A stretch of DNA of 42,085 nt, taken from the IMG/VR virus record IMGVR_UViG_3300042261_000294, positions 1 through 42,085 of that record; one strand, given 5' to 3'. The DNA is from a virus. The notes beneath the pieces were generated by a model. That model saw only the letters and a list, made by a program, of their open reading frames with translations. It did not search any database and was not told the DNA's origin. The translations under genes were made by a program, and so were the position numbers. Within the stretch, counting starts at the first letter, position 1. Each line of letters begins with the position of its first letter. This document shows positions 15,027 to 22,818 of the stretch, one piece after another.

Positions 15027-15628
15027 TCGCATTGAGCTCCTGTGACATAGTACAATCCATTGAGAAACAGTGCAGCTACGACCTTTGTGCCAGCCGCAAC
15101 AGTTTGTCCGCTGCTCAAGAGCCAATCGTAAACCTCCACGTTCACCGTGGTGTCACTGGTACCATCCCAGACGCTCATCGTGGCTGAGCCTTCGTAAGCC
15201 AACTCCTCGTCTAGCTTACCAAGAAGGTTTGAGCTTCCAGGACCAGTCACGACCCAGTTGCCAAACTTGTCACGACTGACCAAACGAAACTTGTCGTTAC
15301 CAGAGGCGTAGATGATTCCAGTGGAGAGGTTGTAGACCTTCTCTGTAAAGCCAGTCAAGGCATAGAGCTTGCAATCGTCCGTATCACTTTGCCTGGTCCA
15401 GATGCTGTAAAGGTTGCAGACGGCGTGTCCTGGAATGTAGTCACTGCCACTCTTGGTCAGCCCAGGTATCCCCGCCGTCGGTATCTCAACCACGTAGACC
15501 TCAGGGGCTCCAAGGTCATTGCCTTGAGGCATTCTTGGGCCGTCCTTGCCGGTAAGACCCTTGTGAGTCTGTGCTAGCCTACGAACAATCTCAGCATCTT
15601 CTTCAGAAAGGTAGAAAGCCTTAGCCAT
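15023..15628 (-). CDS. virion protein, probably distal tail (201 aa)
   Basis: ATG 15628 has GAGG 6 bases ahead. The N-terminal ~35 residues are helical (MAKAFYLSEEDAEIVRRLA) and the rest is beta-rich with many Gly/Asn/Ser ('VYDWLLSSGQTVAAGTKVVA', 'NGLYYV'), as in tail or fibre proteins. It lies between the tail block and the Cys-rich protein. I recognise no specific family; position suggests a tail-tip component or fibre adaptor. Confidence 0.68.
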   Translation of the reverse strand: MAKAFYLSEEDAEIVRRLAQTHKGLTGKDGPRMPQGNDLGAPEVYVVEIPTAGIPGLTKSGSDYIPGHAVCNLYSIWTRQSDTDDCKLYALTGFTEKVYNLSTGIIYASGNDKFRLVSRDKFGNWVVTGPGSSNLLGKLDEELAYEGSATMSVWDGTSDTTVNVEVYDWLLSSGQTVAAGTKVVAALFLNGLYYVTGAQCE

Positions 15629-15631
15629 GTC

Positions 15632-16159
15632 TTACCTCGGAAATAGGCAGACCTGTAGAGCAGCGGTACCGTGAAGGCACTGAAGTCTGACCGGTCCACT
15701 GGGCGGCAGGCACCCTAGAAATGCCATACCGTTGGGATGAATTTCGAAGCCGTTGATCATGACCACTCGACGGTCAATGTCAAGCTGCTCCTCTGTCGTG
15801 GGGTTGCGCTTGAGCTTGGTGCCCTCAAGGTTGACGATCATTACGTAACCGACCTTGTCTCGAGGGATATCACCCAGAGGCAACTCCATTTCCTCAGTGG
15901 TCACGCGTACCTTTCTGATGTAAGGCTCCAACCCTACTGTGCCAAGCTGCTGACTGGCGATGATGGTGCGTGAGACGGGGTCTTCCATAACCGACTCCCA
16001 TGACATATCCATACGCATGGTTAACCGATCGTGGTCGTCGGTGAGTTGAATGCGGTTGGCCCCGATAAGAACCGTAGTGGCTTCTTGGGCGGCAATCCTG
16101 GGTAGTTCGTCTTCTCTGGCCTGAGCGATGTACGCTCTGGCGGCATCTAAGTTGTCCAC
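15632..16159 (-). CDS. virion protein, probably tail-tip associated (175 aa)
   Basis: GTG 16159 is used because AAGGAG lies 8 bases before it. The 175-aa product has an N-terminal helix and a beta-rich body with 'LTMRMDMSWESVM' and 'GYVMIVNLEG', and ends with 'HGTAALQVCLFPR'. Short intergenic gap to its neighbours. No recognised family; by position a minor tail protein. Confidence 0.62.
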   Translation of the reverse strand: MDNLDAARAYIAQAREDELPRIAAQEATTVLIGANRIQLTDDHDRLTMRMDMSWESVMEDPVSRTIIASQQLGTVGLEPYIRKVRVTTEEMELPLGDIPRDKVGYVMIVNLEGTKLKRNPTTEEQLDIDRRVVMINGFEIHPNGMAFLGCLPPSGPVRLQCLHGTAALQVCLFPR

Positions 16160-16170
16160 TGTCTTGCTCC

Positions 16171-17085
16171 TTACAGTGTAACCGGAACGCCTAAAGCTAG
16201 AAAGTTACTTGCCCCATAGAGTTGAATCGGGGGAGTGAGTACGTGTCGATGGTTGTAAGGATCCGTACACTCACTACCATACCCGTCCAACAGCACGTAG
16301 GGTACAGGATTTCCGAGGGGATCACGAGCCCTGGTGAAGTTGGCGAGGTTTGTACGGTCAATAGATGGATTAGCAGCTACCAACTTGGGATCAACAACAC
16401 GATGGCCCATATCCACCACCTTGTACAGATCAAACGTGTCGTAGCGAATGTCAAACTCCAGGGTACGCTCGTAGTAGAACGTGCAGACGCCCCACACCAT
16501 GCGACGCCATGCGACGTTGCGCAGCTTGATGCAGCGAGCACTCAGTCCCCATAACGGAGACGAGTTGAGAGTATTGATCATCGGGGCAAACAGATTGAGC
16601 TCCAGGTTCAACCGAGTCTGCGTAATGTTGACCGTGGGGCGGACCAGATCTTTCTGGGTCCAAACAGGCTCAAGGCTGGAGCTTAGAATGATTGACCCAT
16701 CGTACCGCTGACAGGTGTCCTCCTGGTAGGTGCCAAAGCTGCCGCTGATAACGTCAGGGTTGCTAAGAGGACTGATGAAGGGATTGGTAGCACACACCTT
16801 CCAGGGTTTGGTGGTAAAGTTGTACTTGAGGATCCACCAGAAGTTGCTTTCGTTTTTGATGACCGACTCGCAGTCAACGATGGGCGTGCAGCGTGCTCCG
16901 GCGTCGTAGTCGTTACCGATGTTCCAGGACGAGCCGATGGTGGGTAGATCCGGGGCGAATGTGACTTGCTGCGGACCATCTTCCTCATCGTCGGTCTCCA
17001 CAAGGAACCGTGCGTAGTAGTTGCGGTTCATCTCCATGTCACGACCGCCACCCCACTCCAACACGCCAAGATTACGCATAACCAT
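16171..17085 (-). CDS. distal tail / minor tail protein (304 aa)
   Basis: ATG 17085 shares its A with the tape measure TGA and has GGGAG 8 bases upstream. The 304-aa protein starts 'MVMRNLGVLEWGGG' and is beta-rich with paired Cys (C67/C72-type, 'ARCTPIVDCES'). Segments such as 'LWGLSARCIKLRN' and 'VCTFYYERTLEF' recall phage proteins that line the tail tip. Directly downstream of the tape measure gene is the usual place of distal tail proteins in siphoviruses. Specific function inferred from order. Confidence 0.68.
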   Translation of the reverse strand: MVMRNLGVLEWGGGRDMEMNRNYYARFLVETDDEEDGPQQVTFAPDLPTIGSSWNIGNDYDAGARCTPIVDCESVIKNESNFWWILKYNFTTKPWKVCATNPFISPLSNPDVISGSFGTYQEDTCQRYDGSIILSSSLEPVWTQKDLVRPTVNITQTRLNLELNLFAPMINTLNSSPLWGLSARCIKLRNVAWRRMVWGVCTFYYERTLEFDIRYDTFDLYKVVDMGHRVVDPKLVAANPSIDRTNLANFTRARDPLGNPVPYVLLDGYGSECTDPYNHRHVLTPPIQLYGASNFLALGVPVTL

Positions 17086-19736
17086 CAGGCTGCTCCCAAA
17101 GCTAAAGCTTCAAATGAGATCGGCACACGGTTTGCCAGCTTTTCCGTAGAGACCGCGATACGTTCCAGGCGTATGATCATTTCCTGCTGTGGATTGCCTG
17201 GGCTGGGAGCAGGTGCCCCGTCCTTAGGAGCAGGACCTCCAGGACCAGGTACACCGGGACCAACACCCGCTGGAGCTCCTGGACCTGCCTCGGCTGCTCC
17301 GGCACGCCTTGCTGCTTCAGCTTCAGCCTTGAGCAAACCCTGCATCTTGGCCTGACGCTCCATAGCTTCATTGACCATCTTGCGGTGTTGAGCTGAGCCA
17401 GCCTCTACGGCGTCCAGACCTGTAACGGTAAAGTTAACATTGACCTCGAAGTTGGTCTCCTGCAACTCCGTACGAATGTCACGCAAGGCGTCCTGATAAA
17501 CCTTGCTGTCCCGCTCGCTGCCCTTGAAAGCCTCGTTGAGCTCCTTGATCTTCTTCATGTAGGAGTTGATGGGATCGTAGCGATCTTTGTACTGCTGCTG
17601 GAGCTGGTCACGCTTGAGACGCTCTTCGTTTTCGGCCTTGGTTGCTGCAACAATGTCCTTGGCTACACCAGCTCGAGCTTCCTCTGCATCGAGGGCAACT
17701 TTCTTCGCTTCAGCTTGAGCGAGACTCTTCTTAAGAGTCTCTTCCTCAGTTTGCAGTTTATTGGCAGCATCTGCATCACCCTTGGCTAAGAGCTCCAGCC
17801 TTTCCTTTTCCAGTTCGATCAGTTTGTTAGCATATCCCGTCATGCGTTCGTTTAGAGCGGCTTGCTTTTCGCCCTGCTTCCACAGCATCTCATCATGCTT
17901 CTCAGCCTGCTTTCTTTCGTGCTCAGCCTGCCGATCAGCATTGGCCTTTCTGGCAGCATCACGCCGTGAGGTCGGCTCAGTAACATCTTTGGCCGATGTT
18001 TCGGCTCCAGACATTCTGTCCATAGCATTCTTGATTGCCGCGTTCGGACCTATGACGCCAGCTTCCGCAATAGCGCGAACACCACCCGCAACATCTCCGG
18101 CCCCCTTCGTAGCCATATTAATCGCAGTCATTACGCCACCTAGGATATTTCCCATGTCCGCACCGATGACTGCAGTCAAACCCGTAGCAGCAGTTTTAAG
18201 AACCTTGAATGCTCCACCCATCAAGGTGATAAACTGATCAACAAACACGGAAGCTGCTGCGAACGTTGCTCCGAAGGTGGCATTCCACGTGGCAAGAAAG
18301 AACGAACCGAGACCTTCAAAGAAGTCTCTTACGGACACCCACTTGTTGATAACCCACTCGGCAACGTCTCCGAAGATGGCACGCATTTCCTCGAACACGT
18401 TCTGAACGATCAGCCATGCGTCTTCCAGTGCGTCCGTAACCGTATCCCAGATCTCAAGCCCTTTGACCATGATGTCGGTAAAGATGGGATCAAGGTCTTT
18501 GAGGAGCTTGGTCCACAGGGTGACGATTTCGTTAAGGGCTGCCTGAGCCGCTGCTTTCCAGTTACCCGCCGACAGGTTCTTGAAGATGGCCCCGAAACGT
18601 TCGCCCGTAATGGCGTTCATTTCGTCCAGGGACTTCATCCAGGCGACCTTGGCACCCGACCAGGCAATCTTCACAGCGAGCTCAAGGTTGCCAGCCTTCA
18701 ACGAGTTGAAGATACCGCCCATGATCTTGTCAATGTACTCGATGATCTGCTTGCCATAGGCGACTACGGTACTGGCAAACTTCTTGATACCTTCAGAGTA
18801 CTGCTCCCAGACTTCACCTGCACCACTGTTTAGGAACTTTCCCGTAGCAGTATCCCAGGCGAGCCATGCAGCCGTCGCCGCAGTGATCATACCAATCAGC
18901 GGGCCGAGGAAGGTGCCGATGGTAGTCAATGCCGTACCGATACCAACAAGGATACCGCCAAGGTAGGTGAGCTTCTGAGCAAGGTTCATGGCCGAGTCGA
19001 TCAGCTCGCGGTGGGACTGCACCCACTTGGTAGCCCAGGTAACGAGACCGATGATGGTCTTGTTGAACTCCGTCAAGCGTTTGGCTACCGAGGCACCGAT
19101 CTGGTTCCAGAAACCTTGAAGGGCTTGCTTGACACGGTTCCAACTGTCGGCCAGATCTTCACCCGCCTTGACAGCGTCCTTGCCAACGACCAGCCCGAAC
19201 CTCTCCGCCTCCTTACGCCACTTCTCGTACTCGGCTGAACCTACGCGAATGGTCTTTGTGAGGTCTTCCATTGACTCACCAGTACGCTCCATCATCATGG
19301 CATACACTTGGGCCTGCTCGCTGGTGAGCTTAACGACCAAGCCGAGTTGTCGATAAGCCTCGGTGTTCTTGAGCAGATACTTCTGTTCCTCAGCAGCAGC
19401 ACGAGCCATCTTTTCAGAATCACGGATCATGTCCGTAATACTCTTGCTGTAAGAGGAGAAGTCGGTGCCTGCTTTGGTTAACGGCGCACTGATGGCGGCA
19501 CTCATGCCCAGACTGGCAGCACCCGCCTTCTGCATGGCGGAGCCCATCCCGGTCATCATGTTCTGGGCAGCTTTGAAGGCGTCGCTGAAAGCCTTAGTGA
19601 TGCGTGATCCTTGACGCTCACCCCAGGCTGCGGACTGTTCCGTCTGCTTCTCAACGTCCTTGAGCATCTTCTGGTATTCGACCTGGTTACCCACGAGCCG
19701 AACCACCATACGATCAACTTCAAATTCAGATGCCAT
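17085..19736 (-). CDS. tail tape measure protein
   Basis: Sets tail length and helps DNA entry. ATG 19736 (AAGGA 8 bases upstream) gives 883 aa; the longer frame to 19838 overlaps the chaperone gene and is not needed. The product has an N-terminal domain of phage-tail type ('ASEFEVDRMVVRLVGNQVEY'), long helical/coiled-coil stretches, hydrophobic segments in the middle ('GGILVGIGTALTTIGTFLG', 'GMITAATAAWLAWD'), an Ala/Lys/Glu-rich coil and a Pro/Gly-rich C-terminal linker. It starts inside the end of the frameshift product, as in lambda G-T/H. No lysozyme or peptidase motif is evident. Confidence 0.93.
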   Translation of the reverse strand: MASEFEVDRMVVRLVGNQVEYQKMLKDVEKQTEQSAAWGERQGSRITKAFSDAFKAAQNMMTGMGSAMQKAGAASLGMSAAISAPLTKAGTDFSSYSKSITDMIRDSEKMARAAAEEQKYLLKNTEAYRQLGLVVKLTSEQAQVYAMMMERTGESMEDLTKTIRVGSAEYEKWRKEAERFGLVVGKDAVKAGEDLADSWNRVKQALQGFWNQIGASVAKRLTEFNKTIIGLVTWATKWVQSHRELIDSAMNLAQKLTYLGGILVGIGTALTTIGTFLGPLIGMITAATAAWLAWDTATGKFLNSGAGEVWEQYSEGIKKFASTVVAYGKQIIEYIDKIMGGIFNSLKAGNLELAVKIAWSGAKVAWMKSLDEMNAITGERFGAIFKNLSAGNWKAAAQAALNEIVTLWTKLLKDLDPIFTDIMVKGLEIWDTVTDALEDAWLIVQNVFEEMRAIFGDVAEWVINKWVSVRDFFEGLGSFFLATWNATFGATFAAASVFVDQFITLMGGAFKVLKTAATGLTAVIGADMGNILGGVMTAINMATKGAGDVAGGVRAIAEAGVIGPNAAIKNAMDRMSGAETSAKDVTEPTSRRDAARKANADRQAEHERKQAEKHDEMLWKQGEKQAALNERMTGYANKLIELEKERLELLAKGDADAANKLQTEEETLKKSLAQAEAKKVALDAEEARAGVAKDIVAATKAENEERLKRDQLQQQYKDRYDPINSYMKKIKELNEAFKGSERDSKVYQDALRDIRTELQETNFEVNVNFTVTGLDAVEAGSAQHRKMVNEAMERQAKMQGLLKAEAEAARRAGAAEAGPGAPAGVGPGVPGPGGPAPKDGAPAPSPGNPQQEMIIRLERIAVSTEKLANRVPISFEALALGAA

Positions 19737-20546
19737 GACGTCGTTCCTTTTGGTGAGCTTCAGCCGCTCGTACACCACCCATCCAGATAGCCTTGGACCG
19801 AGCAATCTTTGCTTCTCGAGTTTCCTCTGCTGAGGCACTCAAGTTGAAGTCGATGATCTGGTCCTTCAGAGAGACCGGCTTCTTGTTCCACTGGCTATGA
19901 ACACGCTGAGCAACACGCATGAGATAGTAGTCCGTGCGGTTTGGAACATTCCACTGTTCGTGCAACCAAGCCTGGACCAGTCTGCATTGTCGGTCGGTCC
20001 ATTTACCCATAATGTCAAACGGGTCCAGGCCAAACTCGTGAGCTACGTGGAACCATCCTCCGTAGCTCTTCAGGAGTTTTTTGGCGACTGCTCGGGTTCC
20101 TCAAGCAGACTCTTGAACGAGGCGTACTCGCTACCCTCCAGCGTGGCTGCCCAGGCACGAAGCGTTGAGAGATGAACTGGAGAGTCATCACGGCTGAGGG
20201 CCTTTTCGAGAGATGCCTTGGCGATCGAGTCCTCACCGAAGTCTGACAGTTCCTTGGCCTTGTCGTAGAGGAGTTTCTTGACGCGGGCTGGCCAACCCTC
20301 GATTACTGCCAATGGAGGATTGCGCCCCTGCTCGTCCCACATGCAGTTGACAACGAATTTGGCCTCGACTGCGGCGAGGTCCTTGATGCCGGTGATCTTG
20401 CCGTCCGGTCCGAACTGCGATGAGGCAATGATCGAGTTGCGATGCTCAGTGGCTGTCCGACCATTAGCCTCGCGCAACGTGTAGTGCTTGCCGTCAGGAC
20501 CAACAACAGGCTCTTCCCTCAATACGATCGATCCAAAATCCAACAT
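19726..20546 (-). CDS. tail assembly chaperone, -1 frameshift product (G-T type)
   Basis: Ribosomes slipping one base back at A AAA AAC (20082-20076) leave the 158-aa frame and continue in a frame open from 20076 to the stop at 19726-19728, giving about 273 aa. The extension reads 'LLKSYGGWFHVAHEFGLDPF' and then 'MGKWTDRQCRLVQAWLHEQW'. The T-type extension has no Shine-Dalgarno before its own ATG (20010), supporting expression only by frameshifting. In lambda-like phages G and G-T coat the tape measure protein and recruit tail tube subunits. The 3' end overlaps the tape measure start by 11 bases. Confidence 0.88.
20040..20082 (-). promoter_or_regulatory. programmed -1 ribosomal frameshift site with stimulatory hairpin
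   Basis: On the - strand the heptamer A AAA AAC occupies 20082-20076 in the correct phase (CCA AAA AAC), two codons before the zero-frame stop TGA (20072-20070). A 7-base spacer (20075-20069) separates it from a perfect 8-bp stem, GAGCTACG (20068-20061) with CGTAGCTC (20047-20040), around a 13-base loop. Heptamer, spacer and stem all fit known -1 frameshift signals. Confidence 0.9.
20070..20546 (-). CDS. tail assembly chaperone, short form (G type)
   Basis: The 158-aa zero-frame product. ATG 20546 has AGGAG about 7 bases upstream. It has a beta-rich N terminus ('MLDFGSIVLREEPVVGPDGK') and a helical C-terminal half, and ends soon after the slippery site. Located between the major tail protein and tape measure genes, the fixed position of this chaperone. 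Made in excess over the frameshifted form in related phages. Confidence 0.85.
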   Translation of the reverse strand: MLDFGSIVLREEPVVGPDGKHYTLREANGRTATEHRNSIIASSQFGPDGKITGIKDLAAVEAKFVVNCMWDEQGRNPPLAVIEGWPARVKKLLYDKAKELSDFGEDSIAKASLEKALSRDDSPVHLSTLRAWAATLEGSEYASFKSLLEEPEQSPKNS

Positions 20547-20571
20547 AGCTTGCTCCTAGGTAACTACTGCT

Positions 20572-20690
20572 AACGGGGGGTGCGTAACCAAGGCCCCCAG
20601 CGTGCCCTATAACGCTTGCCTGCCCCCTTTGGGGTGGTACTGCCCATTGGGCGGCAGCGTGCATTACGCGCAACGCTAGGGGCCTCAAAC
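20572..20690 (-). repeat. GC-rich dispersed element, copy C
   Basis: This 159-base gap lies between tail genes otherwise spaced tightly. It contains the exact 18-mer GCGCAACGCTAGGGGCCT (20668-20685) also found at 6652-6669, TGCCCATTGGG (20641-20651), and an AAGGCCCCCAGC block near 20592. The last pairs with GCTAGGGGCCT as in copy B; on the transcribed strand the one changed base becomes a G-U wobble, so the stem would persist in RNA. No gene is seen in it. It lies downstream of the tail tube gene and may set its mRNA level. Confidence 0.68.
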
Positions 20691-20705
20691 AGGGTGCTTA
20701 AAACC

Positions 20706-21170
20706 TCAGGTGCCCGTGCCTTGCTCGGCCACTTGGTACGCAGTCTCAACTCCGGAGATCTGACCCGTGGGGATAATCTCCAAAGTTCCTTCGAGAGGAT
20801 TCCCTTCCTGAGCCTGTCCCGGCTGAAACGCCTTGAGATAGCCAGGGAACGAGTACTGAGTACCGTCCGGCCACTTCACGGTGATCCATCCGTTGACGTT
20901 GATCAAGGCGTACACCTGATCAATCGTGCCGCTGCTGAACTTGCCCTGCACTTGGAACGGAGTGTGTTCCTTGAGCTTGCGAGGAGCCTTGGTCCGAACA
21001 GCCGTGTTGTGCATCGTGGTGGTAGGAACGGGATCACCGCCGTCGATGCCGGGGGCACCTACGACAGTTTCCCAAAACGAAAGATTGGAGTCCGCCGCAA
21101 ACGTGATAAGGGATTGATAGCCCTCATCAAACGGCGTTCCAGTCGGCGTAACACGATCAGTGTGGGTCAT
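20706..21170 (-). CDS. major tail (tube) protein
   Basis: ATG 21170 has AAGGGAG upstream. The 154-aa product is beta-rich with 'FQVQGKFSSGTIDQVYALIN', 'GWITVKWPDGTQYSFPGYLK' and 'FQPGQAQEGNPLEGTLEIIP', the strand/loop pattern of TP901-1/lambda-V-like tail tube proteins. Position immediately before the frameshifted chaperone is the standard one. Followed by the GC-rich element, which might separate its highly expressed message from the genes after it. Confidence 0.82.
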   Translation of the reverse strand: MTHTDRVTPTGTPFDEGYQSLITFAADSNLSFWETVVGAPGIDGGDPVPTTTMHNTAVRTKAPRKLKEHTPFQVQGKFSSGTIDQVYALINVNGWITVKWPDGTQYSFPGYLKAFQPGQAQEGNPLEGTLEIIPTGQISGVETAYQVAEQGTGT

Positions 21171-21185
21171 TGGCTATCTCCCTTG

Positions 21186-21689
21186 TTAGGAACCGGTTCC
21201 AGTCTCAATGGCTTCGCTCGAAACCCACTCGATTGAAGCCAACACATTTCCTGAGTAAAGGTATCTGCGACCGTCTACACCCGCTGGCAATGCCATACTC
21301 ACGCGAGTGATCGAGTTCACGCGGTAAGTGTGGTTCATCGTGCCAGCACTGTTGGTGAGAGTGACCTCAGTACGGATCACATTCTCATCAAAGTATTCTA
21401 ACAACGACTTGATCTTGCGGTAAGGTGCCGCCACATCCTCTGAAGAGCGGGCAAGTATCTGGATCCCGTAGTGCTCACCCGTCACGCCTGTCACGTGCAT
21501 GCGACGGTGTAGGCGGCCTGAGGTGTCCATCACTGCCAGCACTTGATCAGGTGCCTCGGGCATATGCAGAGGATATACGGTCCAACCCGTTTCAATACTA
21601 CCCAACGAATCAGGCAGGTTGGCCAGACCGTAGTCGTCCAATAACTGGGCAATGATGTCCGAGGGATTGTGGTAGAGCTTGCCGCTCAT
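21186..21689 (-). CDS. tail terminator / minor capsid-like protein
   Basis: The 167-aa product has an N-terminal helix ('DIIAQLLDDYGLANLP'), a strand, then 'GEHYGIQILARSSEDVAAPY' followed by a helix 'RKIKSLLEYFDE' and closing strands. This is the fold order of the phage minor capsid / tail terminator family (lambda gpU-like role), which caps the tail tube and joins the head. ATGA overlap with the HK97-gp10-like gene. Confidence 0.75.
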   Translation of the reverse strand: MSGKLYHNPSDIIAQLLDDYGLANLPDSLGSIETGWTVYPLHMPEAPDQVLAVMDTSGRLHRRMHVTGVTGEHYGIQILARSSEDVAAPYRKIKSLLEYFDENVIRTEVTLTNSAGTMNHTYRVNSITRVSMALPAGVDGRRYLYSGNVLASIEWVSSEAIETGTGS

Positions 21690-22102
21690 CGCTTTTCCTT
21701 TGCTCGTTTGGCTAATGTCGCTAGGCGAGTGGCTTCACCCTTGGCGTGGGCTTCGGCTGCTGCCTGATCAAGTTGTTCTTGAACCGTGGTAAACGCACTC
21801 GCTTTAAGGGCTGAGGTATCGACCGGCACGAGCTTCTGGCTTTCACGCTGAATGAGCAGCCCTGCCTTGAGCATGGCTTCTGCCATCTTCTTGGTCTTGA
21901 CACCTTCGCGTAAGAGCTTAACGACCTCGGGTTGCGTGGCGCGTGCTGCTGTTTCGAGATACTTCGCCTGCCCTACGCGGTGCTGAACGTCAGTACGCTC
22001 ATGCACTTCTAGGGCATAGTTCTGCGAGTAACCGACCACGACAACGACCTTGTCTTTGTCCTGTCGGTCACGACAGTATTTGCGGAGTTTCTCAAGGGCC
22101 AT
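21686..22102 (-). CDS. HK97 gp10-like head-tail joining protein
   Basis: ATG 22102 shares a base with the upstream TGA (TGATG) and is preferred to the longer frame from 22132. The 138-aa product contains 'NYALEVHERTDVQHRVGQAK' followed by YLETAA, the signature of HK97-gp10-like minor tail/neck proteins. Further on 'LIQRESQKLVPVDTSAL' is also typical. Its place among tail-completion genes agrees. Confidence 0.85.
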   Translation of the reverse strand: MALEKLRKYCRDRQDKDKVVVVVGYSQNYALEVHERTDVQHRVGQAKYLETAARATQPEVVKLLREGVKTKKMAEAMLKAGLLIQRESQKLVPVDTSALKASAFTTVQEQLDQAAAEAHAKGEATRLATLAKRAKEKR

Positions 22103-22470
22103 CACGCACCTGTGATTGCAGCCACGCCGCACTGAGAATGTTCAACGTTCAAGATCACCGCGTTGGTTGCAGGACTGGTCGTGCCGCTGTCGGCCACTTC
22201 AGTAGTGACTCTGAAGGAGCATGCCGTGGCAAACTCCAACCCCTCGAAGTTGATGGTAAAGCCCGCACCTTCTGCTCCACCGCTGGTCGGAATGCAGTAG
22301 GTAGCGACCGGCGTGTCTGCCTGAGTGGCACTGGCTTTGTTGTAGAGCTTCAGGTAGACAGCCACCGTGCCCACGTTGATGGCGTGAATAGACCAGAGGA
22401 TACGCGGTCCCGTGCCGACGTTTTCCGCCGTGGCTCCAGCATTGATGCTACGCTTGTTGGAAGAGAGCAT
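22102..22470 (-). CDS. beta-rich virion protein (122 aa)
   Basis: ATG 22470 has AAGGAG 9 bases upstream. The product has Gly/Ala/Ser-rich strands ('MLSSNKRSINAGATAENVGT', 'ILWSIHAINVGTVAVYLKLY') and ends 'ILNVEHSQCGVAAITGA'. Such jelly-roll-like small proteins are common beside phage fibres. No recognised family; probably structural. Confidence 0.62.
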   Translation of the reverse strand: MLSSNKRSINAGATAENVGTGPRILWSIHAINVGTVAVYLKLYNKASATQADTPVATYCIPTSGGAEGAGFTINFEGLEFATACSFRVTTEVADSGTTSPATNAVILNVEHSQCGVAAITGA

Positions 22471-22473
22471 GAG

Positions 22474-22818
22474 TTACTCCTTGATGAGTTTCCTGGAAAG
22501 CCCTTTCTGGCGAGTTACCAGAGCAGGGATGTTTTCGTGAACGTCGTCTACGGCGAGCAGTTCCTTGCCCTTGGCTGTATCGGTGGCGAGTTTTCCTCGT
22601 CGCAAAAACATAGCAATTGCTGCCTGATCTTGTCGCTTGGCGATCCAGCCCACGACCGCGTATTCGTTCTTACCAGCGTCCGTGAAGAAATTAAACTTCA
22701 CAGGCCAGCCGACCTGTCGTGACAGAGCTTCTTCTGCCTCCGCAATACGCTTCTTGTCTGCGGCGGTCTTGGCTCGCAGCATCAGGGTGATCGGTTTTGA
22801 CTTGTGTTCTACTTTCAT
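22474..22818 (-). CDS. hypothetical protein (114 aa) after the giant fibre gene
   Basis: ATG 22818 overlaps the fibre stop by ATGA. The product is highly basic and mixed alpha/beta ('MKVEHKSKPITLMLRAKTAA', 'KFNFFTDAGKNEYAVVGWIA'). No recognised family. Coupled translation with the fibre suggests it may act in fibre assembly or attachment, which is inference. Confidence 0.6.
   Translation of the reverse strand: MKVEHKSKPITLMLRAKTAADKKRIAEAEEALSRQVGWPVKFNFFTDAGKNEYAVVGWIAKRQDQAAIAMFLRRGKLATDTAKGKELLAVDDVHENIPALVTRQKGLSRKLIKE

Noticed and set aside
17085-19736. A cell-wall hydrolase domain in the tape measure protein
   Set aside because: I looked for lysozyme-, NlpC/P60- and M23-type motifs in the chain and saw none; it is coiled-coil, hydrophobic and linker sequence only.
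19726-20010. A separate 94-aa gene starting at ATG 20010
   Set aside because: No ribosome binding site precedes this ATG, and the frame is open upstream to the slippery site. It is the frameshift extension of the chaperone, not an independent gene.
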